From positions 95,262 through 159,261 of the forward strand of contig JNVV01000024.1 of assembly GCA_000733355.1 (NCBI GenBank): a stretch of DNA of 64,000 nt. The letters are read 5' to 3'. The translations under genes and the position numbers were made by a program. Each line of letters begins with the position of its first letter. The first letter of the stretch is position 1. The notes under the pieces are model-generated. The model was given only the letters and a program-made list of their open reading frames with translations. It was not told the DNA's origin and did not search any database. This stretch comes from Falciphora oryzae. Its lineage: Eukaryota > Ascomycota > Sordariomycetes > Magnaporthales > Magnaporthaceae. Positions 9,814 through 20,956 of this stretch are shown in pieces.

Positions 9814-12237
9814 CTAAGCGGCCGGGGACGAGAAGAGGGCGAGGGTGGCGCAAAAGTTGTTGCGGTTGTCCTTGTCGAGCGCGGCGCTCTTGCCGTCGAC
9901 GGTGAGCATGTTGGTGGCCGCCTTCGTGCTGAGGCCGACGATGTGGGTCGACGGCGACTTCTCGAGCGACACCATGTGCTCCTGGCAGCTCTCGCCCTTG
10001 AGGCACGACTGGCCGTAGTTCTCGAAGAAGCTGTACAGGCCCGCGCCGTAGACGTAGACGTCCTTGGAGTTGACGACGCGCAGGCCCCACGAGCGCCGGC
10101 ACGAGGGGCCGTTGCCGTTGGCCTGGCAGAAGGCGTCAAAGTCCGGGTCGGCAAAGTTGGGGTTGACGCCGAAGGGCGTGTTGGCCTGGGGCGAGCCCTG
10201 GAAGTAGGGGGTCTCGGTCTGGATCGACGACATGTAGATGTTGCTGGCGTTGGAGGTCTGGTAGTTGTACAGGACGCTGTGCTCAGAGGCCGTTCCCCAC
10301 ATCCAGACGGGGCCCTGCTGCGACTCGACGAGGACGCCGCGGCCGCTGAAGACGTTGATCTGCTGCGACGGGTCCGGGTGGTTGGCGGGGAAGGGCTCGA
10401 GGTGGTGGTCGGCGACCCAGTACCAGCAGTTCTCGATGTAGGCCGAGGCCTTCTCGGTGACGTGCAGCATCAGGAACGCGCCCAGGCACTCCTGCTGCGT
10501 CTTCTTGGTCTGGGCCGGGTCGTTGGGCGCCTTCTTGCACTTGTCGTAGTCGAGCTCGGTGCCGGTCGAGCCGCCGATGCGGACGTGGACGTCCCACATG
10601 GCGGCCGAGCCCTGCGTCTTCTCGCGGACGTTCCACTCGATCAGGACGGCGCCGGCGGCGGGGCCCTTGGTCTCGAACATGAGGTCGCTCATCTCGACGG
10701 AGCCAACGTCGCCGGGCTGGCCGATCTGGAAGACGGCGCGCGGCTTGGTCTGGTCCTGAAAGTTGGGGCCCGAGGCCATGATGTAGGGCCAGATCTCGCC
10801 CGTGATGCGGATGTCCTTGGGGACCTTGACGGTGTCGGTGACGATGTAGGCGCCGTGGTCGAAGAAGATGAGCTGGTCGGGCGTGGCGGCGTCGAAGATG
10901 GCCTGGATAGCCTTGGTGTCGTCCGTCTTGCCGTCACCCTTGGCGCCCTTGGCCTTGACCGAGACGACCTTGTTCAGAGGAACCTCGACGTACTGGGGCT
11001 TGGAGCGCGTGAAGACCTTGCCGGTGGCCTTGTTCTTGAGGACCTCGGGGATGGGGATGGCCTTGTCGGCGCCCTGCTGGAGCTTGCCAACACCAGGAGA
11101 CTGGGGCGAGTAGGTGCGGCCCTGGACGAAGGAGGCGACCTTGGAACCGCCAGCCAGGATAGTGCCGCGGACCTTGCCCGCAGTGCCGTCGGCGACAGCG
11201 TTTTGGACGCCCGTGGTCATGTCGACGTTGTCAAGGATCAGAGTGCCGTTGGTGGAGGCAGCGCCCTGCTTGTAGGAAGTCAGAACACCGACGGGGGTGT
11301 TGCGGATGACCGAGTCCATAAGCATGACGGAGCCGACGGTCTGCGAGGCGTCGCCGTTGGCCATGTCGATGCCGACACCGCAGTTCTCGATGGTGATGTC
11401 CTGGAGGGCAATGAGCCAGTTCCAGTTGGCGAAGACGGCCGTCTTGCAGTTGCGGAAGGTCATGTTGCGGACGGTGAACTGCTGGGCGCCGGCGAAGAAG
11501 CCGTACTCGCCACCATCAAAAGTCAGGTCGCTCATGGACTGGGGGCTGCCATTGTCCTGGAAGACGCCGATCTGCTTGGTGTTGGGGCTCGCAATCATCT
11601 TGAAGTGGATGTTCTGCAGCGATGTGGCCTGCGACACCTGCCAGTGGATGCCGGCGCCGGCAGTCTCGGGCATGGCGGTCAGATCGATGACGAAGTTGCG
11701 AACCTGGCGGAAGAAGTTGTTCTGGTTGACCCAGAAGTTGTTTCCTTGGTCGTCGTAGGGGTTCGAGTCGAGCACAGCCATGCCCTTGAAGGCGGGCGAG
11801 GCCTTGAAGGTGGGCAGGCTGGAGGCGTCTCCGATAAGCTGGGTGTAGTAGAACATGACGATAGGCTTGCTGACCAGGTACGTGCCAGCGGGAACGTAGA
11901 CAAGACCGGGTGTGGTGGTGCTGCCGTTGCAGCCCTGACCACAGCGGTTACCGTCCGAGATGGCTTTGTTTATGGCCTCGGTGTCGTCCGTCACGCCATC
12001 GCCCTTGGCGCCATAGTCCTTGACATTGCGGAAGACCTTGTAGCCCGGCTGGCCAAAAGCAGCGACACCCTGGCGCTGGGCGAGGTTGTTGAACCACCAA
12101 CCACTAGCCGCCGCAGGGGGCGCGGGGATGGCGGGCGCCGAGGGAGCAGCGGCCTGGGGCGCAGGCGCAGCCAGAGCAGGGCCCAGCAGGCGCGAGGCCA
12201 GGACAAAAGAGGTCAAGAGAGTAGCTCCGAGACCCAT
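9814..12237 (-). CDS. Secreted GH55 exo-beta-1,3-glucanase
   Basis: GH55 enzymes release glucose or short oligomers from beta-1,3-glucan and act outside the cell in wall remodelling, nutrition or mycoparasitism. The single-exon frame encodes 807 aa. A signal peptide (about residues 1-23, ending LGPALA) is followed by an Ala/Pro-rich spacer. Two right-handed beta-helix modules follow, each opening with the pectate-lyase-3-like signature: KDYGAKGDGVTDDTEAIN near residue 73 and KAKGAKGDGKTDDTKAIQ near 427. This double-helix layout is diagnostic for GH55. WHVS-like and YWVADHHLEPF stretches also fit the family. The ATG at 12237 is followed at once by the hydrophobic signal. Oddly, the TAG at 9816-9814 is followed in the same frame by 78 more coding-like codons. 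The opposite strand is open for 930 codons, which I regard as a codon-bias shadow. Confidence 0.93.
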   Translation of the reverse strand: MGLGATLLTSFVLASRLLGPALAAPAPQAAAPSAPAIPAPPAAASGWWFNNLAQRQGVAAFGQPGYKVFRNVKDYGAKGDGVTDDTEAINKAISDGNRCGQGCNGSTTTPGLVYVPAGTYLVSKPIVMFYYTQLIGDASSLPTFKASPAFKGMAVLDSNPYDDQGNNFWVNQNNFFRQVRNFVIDLTAMPETAGAGIHWQVSQATSLQNIHFKMIASPNTKQIGVFQDNGSPQSMSDLTFDGGEYGFFAGAQQFTVRNMTFRNCKTAVFANWNWLIALQDITIENCGVGIDMANGDASQTVGSVMLMDSVIRNTPVGVLTSYKQGAASTNGTLILDNVDMTTGVQNAVADGTAGKVRGTILAGGSKVASFVQGRTYSPQSPGVGKLQQGADKAIPIPEVLKNKATGKVFTRSKPQYVEVPLNKVVSVKAKGAKGDGKTDDTKAIQAIFDAATPDQLIFFDHGAYIVTDTVKVPKDIRITGEIWPYIMASGPNFQDQTKPRAVFQIGQPGDVGSVEMSDLMFETKGPAAGAVLIEWNVREKTQGSAAMWDVHVRIGGSTGTELDYDKCKKAPNDPAQTKKTQQECLGAFLMLHVTEKASAYIENCWYWVADHHLEPFPANHPDPSQQINVFSGRGVLVESQQGPVWMWGTASEHSVLYNYQTSNASNIYMSSIQTETPYFQGSPQANTPFGVNPNFADPDFDAFCQANGNGPSCRRSWGLRVVNSKDVYVYGAGLYSFFENYGQSCLKGESCQEHMVSLEKSPSTHIVGLSTKAATNMLTVDGKSAALDKDNRNNFCATLALFSSPAA

Positions 12238-14840
12238 GGTGACGAGCAGCCAGCTAATCCGAGCGGGAGCGATGCTTTTTCTGTTCGGTTCCTGAGAGGG
12301 TGATGATGGTGCAAAGGAGCTTTTGCTTGGAGAAAGCTAGCGTCGCCCGCGAGTTAGCAGTGATTGGGAGTGACGCGATGCCTGATCGTTGAGAGAAAGT
12401 GAAGATGCGTGATGCGGGAAAGTAAAACCGCGTCCCTTGGGACGACAATGCGGCAGAGACGAAGGCAATGCTTGCTGATGCTTTGGTAAAGAAGATGGGA
12501 AGAAGAGAAAGATGCCGTGTATGTGCGCAAAGGAACCCTCGGCCAGGTTTCGATGGCGGAAAGATAAAAACCAACGCAAAAAGGTTTGTGCGTTGTGGCA
12601 AGGTAAGGAGGAGGACGAGGAGGAAAAACAAACACAAGCCGAGGAGGGGTGGTATAAAAAAGACGTGGGGTGGTTGCGTGTGTGACGCGCCGTGGCAGGA
12701 GGGTAGACAAAGGTTGGCTGCCTTTGGGTCACCCCGCGACACACAATAGACCCCTAGTCCTATTGACAGGCACAGTGTGAAGGGCAGCCGGCTTGAATAG
12801 CATGCAGAATGGTCGAGTGAGGTCTGAGGAGAGCGTGAATGGGCTTGAGGCTCTGCTTGCTTCCCCTGACGGGGTCGACAAAGCCCAGTCATGTTGGCTC
12901 TCCTCGACACACCCCACCCCCCAACCCGCCCGCCTCCTTCCCTTTCTATTGCATCATCCCCCACACACAATAGGCCAACAGAAACAAAGACAATGGCAAA
13001 AGACAATTGCAAAAAGAGAAAAAGCCCCCTGAATAGGAACAAGAACATAATACTTACAGATGATTGGATAGGAGAGTAGCTGCGGTTGCGGTCGGCCCCC
13101 TGGGACGATAAAGGCGGAACAGAGGAATCGGAAGAGTCAATGGTAAAAGCGGGAAGCCAGAAAAGAGCGTCTGCGTAGAACCGGTCCAAGAATCGGCGGA
13201 CGAACGAACGGTAAGGACCTCGATGGCGATGGCGACTGGGCCTCGGTCGGGTCGAAGAGGAAGAAGAAGAAAGAGAAGAAAGCGAACGGGAACGGGAACG
13301 ACGGTGAGAGGAAAAGTCGGTTGGCAGCGCGGGCGCTGAGGGGGGAAGAAGGGAAGACCGCACGGCGCGGCAGGGAGGAGGCGGCGAGCTATCACGTCTT
13401 ATACCACCACCACCACCACTGCTACCGCAGGCGGCACCACAGGCACGAGGGGGCGCGGAGCCCGAGGGGAGGGGACCACCCGTCACGGCCATCAACGTCG
13501 TGCCACGGCGGGGCAGGGGGTCAGGGCCACTGCGGTGGTGGTGAATGCCACCACCGGCAGCTGTGGGCCGGGAATCTTGCTTCTCTACCATCCCTGCTCA
13601 TACGTGTGGATGAGGGACGACGGCGGCTCTTTCGCTGGTGTGTTCGCAGTGCCGGCCTGTCTTTGGAATGTTTCCCGCTACTTTTTTTTTTCTCCTGCTT
13701 CTTTTTGCTTTCCCCGTGCGGAACGGCTGGTCCAGACGAGTTGGCTGGTGCAAGGGGGTGTGGGGGTAAATCAGGGGAGCGTGCGTCTGCGGCGGCCAAG
13801 ACATGGGTCCCCTTCTGGTTCATGCCCGAGAGATGGTCCCTCAGCAAATCATCATGCAACTCGCCCCGCGAGCAAGCCGCAGCAAACAACTCCACGGTCC
13901 CCTGGCGGTCGTCCCATCTTGATGGTGGTCCATTTGTTCGCGCGAGTCTATTTCTGTGTGTTTGCAGCCGCTGACTGCAGGAGAGGGTATGGTCGGTTGG
14001 ACGGGCACTGTCGACGCTGACAAGACACACAACGCCACTTTGGGCCATCTTATCTTTTACAGAGGCGTGTTCACAGGCATGCGCAGTGGTTTCGTTTGGT
14101 TTTGGAGTTGAGCCGACTGGGCGAGACAGGGCGTGACTTGCCGCGCGCATCTCAGGGCGGCTTGGTGTGTTTCTGTGTAAAACAGCCCGCCTTTGAGAGG
14201 CGCGCAAGCGATGCCCAACCTGGACGGCGGGCATGCTGCTGTCTACTAGGGACTTACTCCTGGCGCGCGCGGGTTTCTGGATGACTCGGAGCAGTCTGTG
14301 GATGACGCCCCTCGAAGCCATGGAAGCCCATCTTTTTACCGCCTGCAGCACTGCACAAAAGAGACTCAGGCAAGCCAGCCCAGCCAGCCGGGGCTAGCGA
14401 GCACAGCACATTGACAGGGCAGCAAGCAGCAATCCAACATCAGCCCTGGCCCGGTTGCCACAGGCACTGGGCACGCAGTCAACACCAGACAACTGGCTCC
14501 CGGGCGCCCCAGGCTCAAACAGGCAGCCAAGGAAGAAAGCGACAATTCCGCTTCTGCATGGCAATGGGTGAATTGGCCATGCAGGAGCCGCCGCACATGA
14601 ATTAGGTGTGGAGCCGTGGAGATGCAGGAACGGGGTTACACCTTGATTGCGCCTCATCGCAGCGCATCGCAGCGCCAGTCATCCGATTCCCGCGCCAAGA
14701 ATCTCCCTTCATATCATGACCGCATCGATCCCGGACGCCCGTCTTTTGGCTAGGAGCTGTTATTGTTATCAAGGACCCCGGACCTCACAATGTCAGCTCT
14801 TTGCATAACCTCGCCCGTTCTCCCGCTCCGTCTGTCTGTG

Positions 14841-14860
14841 CTTTGCTTTGCTTTGCTTTG
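14841..14860. repeat. CTTTG pentanucleotide microsatellite
   Basis: Four perfect head-to-tail copies of CTTTG lie in intergenic DNA, followed by a diverging CTT-rich tail. Confidence 0.9.
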
Positions 14861-15129
14861 TTTCTTCGCTTCTTTGCCTCTGATTTCTCGCCCTTGATTC
14901 GGACAACGAATGCCCAGCCATGGACAGCCACAGCCTGCCATTTCTGCTGAGCGCCAAAAGAGGAGAATGCCAGCCAGTCGGCGCGTGGGGTCGCAGATCG
15001 TTTTGAAACGGACCCCATGTTCGTCGCCCAATGGCCCACAGCCAGCAAACCTGCATATTCCCCGAACGGGACCAAAAAAAGAAAAGAAAAAAAAGAAGGG
15101 AAATGCAGGAACAAGAAAGAAAAAACAAG

Positions 15130-15152
15130 AAAAAAAAAAAAAAAAAAAAAAA
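15130..15152. repeat. Poly(A) tract within an A/G-rich patch
   Basis: An uninterrupted run of about 23 A lies at the end of an A/G-rich patch starting near 15070. It inflates open frames on both strands (Lys-rich on one, Phe-rich on the other), which are not credible genes. Confidence 0.9.
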
Positions 15153-16623
15153 GGGGCAGATGGTGGAATCCAGGGCTGGCGACTCAGCCACCCAGATCGC
15201 AAAACCCCCTCGCTTCTCTGCGTGCCACCGTCCACTCCATCTTGGCGAGCCATGCCGCACAAAAGCCAAAAGAACACGGGCCTCTCTTGTTTAGGGGCTC
15301 CTCGAGGCTTTCTTTTGTGTTTCTCACTTGCGGTTGCATACCGCATGCAGGTATTCGCTGGCGTGCGGATAGCCACATGCTTCCTTTGTGGCTTTTTGGA
15401 ACCGGCAAGCGAACATGTTCCCGCGTATTGTGCAGCCAGCCTTTGACCCCTAGAGCAAGCCAACGGGAGCGTGCATGTTCAACTTGGGATCACAGAGATG
15501 CAGCGCCGCATTAGCCAGGGCACGTGGACCATCAAAAGACTCCTCGTCAAGGGCCCTGTCGGGCGGCGGGCGGCACGGGATCCCCGATGTTGATCCCTTG
15601 GTGGCAGTCGTCGATTGCAGATCCTCCGAAGAACGAGGAGACAAGGCAGAAAACAAAAACGGCCTTCAAAAGCCGAAACACCCTTCCATCGGCCGAGGCC
15701 CTGTGTTACTCCACGAATCCAAGTTTTGCCATGTCACCAGGCGCGCAAACTATATCAAGCAATGTTGGTGAGACTTTCTCTCAAAGACGCGGAAGCGAAC
15801 GCCGCCCACTTTCGCGTTTTACCCTCTGTCAAATTGCCATCGTTCGAGCACCATTCGTGGCATCCACGCGGGCGGCGCGAGCACACTTTGACCGATAGAA
15901 ACTCTTTACATTTCGGTTGGAACATACCCTATCTGCGACCAAAGTAACGTGTCCACCCGTCATGGAGACCCAATATCCCTCAGGGCGGACGGGCAGGGCC
16001 AGTCGGGGTGACAGTGGCCAGTTGCATTTTCACAGTCGAATTCCCCAATGCGACCTTTGCGACGCCCCGTGCACCGGATTCGCTCGGTCGCTGCCGCCCT
16101 GTGGTTGTTGACATGTTGCCGATCGCCCTTCTCTCTCCACAGAAAAAAAACGACCAGAAATCCAGTCGCTTTCCCAATTCTCGGGGTTTTGGTTCGTTTC
16201 GAAACACCATCAGGGGCCCTGTCAAGATTGTTTGAGCTGCTGCCACGTCGGCCCCCGCAGCAGCCTCCTATTCGCTCTCCTGATACCGAAACTCCCCGTG
16301 AACGATAATGAAGTTCACACCCTCCCGAGTGTCCCTCCCTTCCAGTCCGCTGGAAGCGTAGTGGGGTTTGGTTGGAGAAAAACGACCCGCATCACCCTTC
16401 CATCCTTCTCCCCCTCGTGCTGCTCGGCCGCTTTGTCAGAGGCAAATTGCGCGGGAGCGGAGGGGATTATTGGAAATTCATGCGATGACGTCCGCCTCGC
16501 CAGGGTCGGAGCTTGCTTGCTTGCTCGTCGGCATAAATGAACGAGCGCCAAAAAAGAAGCATTGGACGGGCGGTTCTAAACCAAGTTCCCCTGCCCTGGA
16601 TGCATCAGGGGTTCGTTGCGGCC

Positions 16624-16664
16624 TTTTTTTTTTTTTTTTTTGCAGACACACACGCGCGCGCACA
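16624..16664. repeat. Poly(T) followed by CA/CG dinucleotide repeat
   Basis: About 18 T are followed by GCAGA and then alternating CA and CG dinucleotides. This is a simple-sequence composite in intergenic DNA. Confidence 0.9.
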
Positions 16665-18058
16665 CGCTCGTCTGATCTTTCCCTGTGATAGCCGATTCTT
16701 GGACACCCTTTCGGCTCTCCGGACGGGGGGGAGAGAGCAAACCTTACCGGACCGCCGAGGGAACGAGCGCGGCGATGATGGCCGGCATCGGAAGCGCGGC
16801 GGTGAGGTATCATCGGGCGAGCCCGTCCGTCACGGCCATCAACACCACACTTCCGTCCATCCCCACCGCTGATAAGTAGTAGGCGCCTGCTAGCTCGCCG
16901 GTGCTACGTTTTGCACGCGGGATTGTTTGTTTCATCAAAATGTGATTACCACCATGTCAAGGACGAGGGTTGGCCCTTCCGGCTCGCGACCCTGAGCCCC
17001 TGAATTCTTTTCCGCCACGCCGGCCAACAAAAAGCCAAGGGACGGGTTGTCGGCGCCATATATCCCACTATCTGTGGACTCGGCATCCCTCGTGATCAGC
17101 TGTTTGTGTGTAGACCTTCCGCGGCGGCAAAGTGCCTGGAGAATGTGGGAGGTGACTCGCCTAGGGCAAATTGTCCGTGAAACGGCACCACCTCGCAGTG
17201 AAACCAGCAAACTCGGGCAACCACTCATCCGATCTTGACTGACAAGAGAGACCGAGATGAGACGGGACGATGGCCACCGGGTAAGAAACGGGGCCGGACC
17301 GCGTCGAGGCAGCCATCCGTGGTTTTCTCAGCAAGACTTCGCATCAGAAAATACTCCTGACCGCTACCTCGAGTCATCTCCCTATCGAGAGAAGGCAGAT
17401 AATGGCAGCATAGAAGAGGGACGTTTTCCCGGGAAGATACGTAACCCCCAGAGATCACGGTCAGCGTGCCCAAAACGGTTGACACCGAATCCAGGAACAT
17501 ACACTGTGATATTATCCTACAAGTGAGCTGGGAACTTGATAACCTGAAAACGTGAGCGGCCCGGCAATAGCCCAAGGAAATCGTTAGAAACAGGAAACGT
17601 GTAGCAAAGGAAACGACACAAACCATTATGCTCTAGATGTGATAGGTACTAGGGAGGTACTCTTCCGGCACCCATGATGTCAACCAAACGATCGGGGCTC
17701 CAGCGCGATCAGTTCTTTGCATCCAATCCACCATCGCACCCCGAAGCTATATCTAGCGCTTCTGATATTCTCTGGCATATAAAAGAGCACATCTAACAAT
17801 TCCATAACTGGATTATCAAAGGGCATTGGTTGCGGACAAGACCAAAGATGTTAAGCAAATGTAAAACGCTGCATATGACTCTATATTCATGTCGTCTCGA
17901 CTGGTCCCGGCCAGCGAGGATACCCCGAAAATCCCTTGACTCCTACCAACAGGGAGGGGATAAAAAAAAAAAAAAAGACAAAGACAAGAAGCTGCAAGAA
18001 ATATTAAAGATTAGTCCCCTCTCCCCTGGGTTTGTCCCTCGGTTCTGTGATATTCCCT

Positions 18059-20788
18059 CTAGATGTAGCCCGCCGGCCTTCCCCCAACCGCATTCAAGAT
18101 GTGCCGCCTATGCGGCGGCAACGGCGGAGGGGCGTGCGCCGAGCTGCTGCTGCTGCCCTCGCCGTCGCGCCCCTCAACCGCCGCCCGGCCGTCCCTGTAC
18201 GGGCCACCACGCATGCACGACTCCAGCATCTCGATGCCCCTCACGCCCTTCCCAAAGTCCATGACCAGGATCTTGGGGTCCTGCCCCGTCGATATGATGC
18301 GCCTGTAGTCGCTCTTTGCGCTCAGCACCCAGCTGGCGTGCCAGCGCGGGAAGTGCAGCAGCTGCCGGCCCGACTCCATGTCGAACACCATGATGTCCGT
18401 GTCGTACGACCCGCTGACCAAGCGCCCGGAGACGCTGTCGATGTGCAGGCTCCTTACTAGATTCTCGTGCGCCTTCACTTCGCGCACGCACTCGCCCGTG
18501 TTGGCGTCCCAGACCCTGATGGTGCGGTCGTTGCCCGCGCTGGCCACGTAGCGCCCGTCCTCGCTGAACTGGCTGCAGGCGAGCCCCTTGGTGTGGCCCG
18601 CGAACTCGCGGATGCACTTGCCCGTCGATATGTTCCACAGCTTGACCTTGAAGTCGCCCGAGCACGACACGATGGCGTCGCCGCGCATCTGAACCGCGTT
18701 GACGGGCCCGGCGTGCCCGCGCAGCTGCCGGATCAACATCCCCGTCTCGCGATCCCACACGCAGATGGACACGTCCTTGGAGCACGTCACAATGTAGCGG
18801 TCGTCGAAGCAGAGGTCCAACACCGCGGCCGAGTGGTTCTGCAGCCGCCTGATGGGCCGGTACCCGCCCGAGATGGAGTGCACAATACACGTGGCGTCCG
18901 AAGAGCCCGTCACCAGGATGCGGTCGTCATATTGGAGGCACAGGATCGACGCGTTGTGGTGCATGTTGGGGAAGGTGAGCATCGAGGGGATCGACGGGTT
19001 CGCTCGGGGGCTGGTCTCGGTTGTTGCGAAGTGGGTGGCGTTTCCATCGCGGTCAAACACGAGGTCCTGGTCCCTGACGACGTCTGGGGGTCCGATGACA
19101 AAGAGGCAGGAGAGGGTATGTATGTCCCAGACGCGGATAGTCTTGTCACGGGAGCCGGTGATAATCTTGGACCTAGAACGGCGGAGAGAAACAAAGTCAG
19201 CAAAATGTTCATGAACCAAGCGCAGTCATCTCTTGGGGATTTGCCAGGGTAGCATAGGAAATTGGAAGGACGTGGTCCGGGTCGGGAATACTCACTCGTC
19301 GAACTGCAGGCAATAGATGCTGTCCGTGTGGCCGTTCAGATACACCGGGCTGGCCGCGCCCGCTTTCCAGCGCCTGTCGAGTTCCACCTTTGCGCGGTAG
19401 ATATCCTTCCACTGACCGCCCGGCCGCACAGGCGGAACGCCGAGCCCAGCCCCGGGCTTCACAGGTCCGCTTGTGGCAAAGGTGGTCGTCATGCCGCGGA
19501 GGAACGACTCGCGCCAGATGTGCTGGTAGGTCGTGACGTGGCGCCAGGCCCGCGAAACGCGCTCGACTGTCCCCAGATCCGGCCCGTCCAGGTACGCGAG
19601 GATCTCGATGGCCAGCTCGAGCGGCAGCTGCGCCACAAAGTCGACGCGGGGGATCCCGCCGTCCGCTGGCTGCTGTTGTTGAGCCTGGCCTTGGTGCTCG
19701 TATGCGAGACCGCCGCCTATTAGGAGGGCGCTGTCCTGCAGATGGTCCATCGAGCCCGAGGCGCCAGGACGGACGAAGCCGAGCCGCGAGTCGGCCTTCT
19801 CGCGCTCCTCCTCCGACTCGGTCGCTGTCACGGTGATTCCGATTCCGCTCTCGCCATCGTTGGAGTGGTACGGGCCATTGGTGTGGTAGGCTGGACGACT
19901 GCTTCCGCTGCTGGACCCGAGGCCACTGCTGCCAGCCTCGCTCGCCGTCCACTCGGCGGGGGCAAGCCACCTCAACGCGTCGGCATGCATGGCCGCGTCA
20001 GCGGCGGCGGCACGGGCGGCGTTGCCTGTGTTGGGTGGTATGATCGGGGGCGCGGCGCCCGAGCCCGGGACGGGGGCGCCGAAGAAGTGGGAGGATCTTG
20101 GGGACTCGATGGTCTCGAGCATGTTGCCGCGGGAGTTGCGGAAGCTCGCGGCCTGGCGGAGGCGTTGCCATGCAGACGAGTGTGCCGTGGCAGGGCGGGC
20201 GGTCTCGGGCCGGTTCGAAAAGCTAAAGGTGGGACGGAAGAGGTGGCCCTCGCCTCCCGAGAAGCTGCCAAAGCCCTGGGAGGACCGCAGGAAGCGGCGG
20301 TGGGTGTGGTGGTCCTCGCCCGTGCTCGCCGTTATCGTGGCCCGTCGAGGGACCAGCTGTTTCAGAGAGACCGAGGCTCGTCGAATCATGCCCTTGATCT
20401 GACTCTTGCCCTTCCCGGGGCCGCTGGCGCCGTCCATTACCGCCTCAGAGCTGCCGCCTTGGGTGTGAGGAGGCGCGTCGCCCGAGTCCTCGCCATCCTC
20501 GAGAACCAGTCCGGGCAGTCTCGAGGCGACCTCATCGGCGTTGAAAACACCCGACCTGGGCCGCGGGCGCCGGCCGAACGAGAAGCTCACGCTTCTTCGG
20601 ACGCGCGACTCGGGGGATTTCGGCTGTCGGGAGGACGACGCCATCGCGGGCTCGGGCTCGTCGTCCGGTTCGATAGGATGGAACTTGTCGGGGTCGGTCG
20701 GGAGGGTGAACTGCTTCGAGTTGTCGGCGCCGCGGAGGGTGTCCTGGGCGGGAGCCCAATCGGCGATGGGGAATGGGCGGCCCGGCAT
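18059..20788 (-). CDS. F-box/WD40-repeat protein (probable SCF ubiquitin-ligase substrate receptor)
   Basis: F-box/WD40 proteins bind Skp1 through the F-box and present substrates on the beta-propeller to the SCF ubiquitin ligase. Exon 1 runs 20788-19296 and exon 2 runs 19172-18059. The intron 19295-19173 (123 nt, GTGAGT to CTAG) splits a Glu codon and joins YCLQFDE to SKIITGSRDKTIRVWD. The protein is 868 aa. The first ~380 residues are Ser/Arg-rich and look disordered. The F-box (FVAQLPLELAIEILAYLDGP) is at about 381-430, followed by seven WD repeats from about 483 to 815, and a Gly/Ser-rich tail. The long open frame begins at a TTG; the first in-frame ATG, before PGRPFPIADW, is at 20788. 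A GTGAGT...GCGTAG pair at 20956-20900 suggests a 5'-UTR intron. I cannot name the specific orthologue. Confidence 0.9.
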
Positions 20789-20899
20789 CCTGACCTGGCT
20801 CGTGGTGTGTGGTCCCTCAGAAATCGGTCGGCCGTAGTGAGTGGCTGGCGCCCAGAGATTGGACAACGTGCAAATAACCAGCTCGAGCCTGTGACAGAG

Positions 20900-20956
20900 C
20901 TACGCAAAAGGAGGGAGGGGTCGTAAGGAAGGTCGTCGGGACATTGAGCCACTCAC
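20900..20956 (-). other. Candidate 5'-UTR intron of the F-box/WD40 gene
   Basis: On the minus strand a GTGAGT donor at 20956, a CTTAC branch-like motif and a GCGTAG acceptor ending at 20900 define a 57-nt intron. No reading frame upstream continues into the coding frame without a stop, so the intron would lie in the 5' untranslated region. Confidence 0.45.

Larger units (their letters stand above)
12238..18058. other. 5.8-kb stretch without a convincing gene
   Basis: The left part is the upstream region of the GH55 gene, rich in C/T on the minus strand, which creates a long but Ser/Arg-biased open frame there. A GTAAGT donor-like site on the minus strand near 13060 could mark a 5'-UTR intron. 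The rest holds only short frames, homopolymer tracts and microsatellites. No tRNA, rRNA or transposon ends were recognised. Confidence 0.5.

Noticed and set aside
9511..12303. 930-codon open frame on the plus strand, exactly antisense to the GH55 gene
   Set aside because: The protein is Val/Gly/Leu/Asp/Ala-rich without domains, and it mirrors the GC-biased codons of the GH55 gene on the other strand. Such antisense frames are expected from strong third-position bias.
12254..13591. 445-codon minus-strand open frame upstream of GH55
   Set aside because: Its content is Ser/Arg/Pro-rich and follows the C/T bias of a promoter or leader. No domain or codon bias supports it.
13480..16843. A shared 17-bp sequence (CCGTCACGGCCATCAAC) at 13480-13496 and 16827-16843
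   Set aside because: The flanks do not match, so chance or a short conserved motif is more likely than a true repeat or attachment site.
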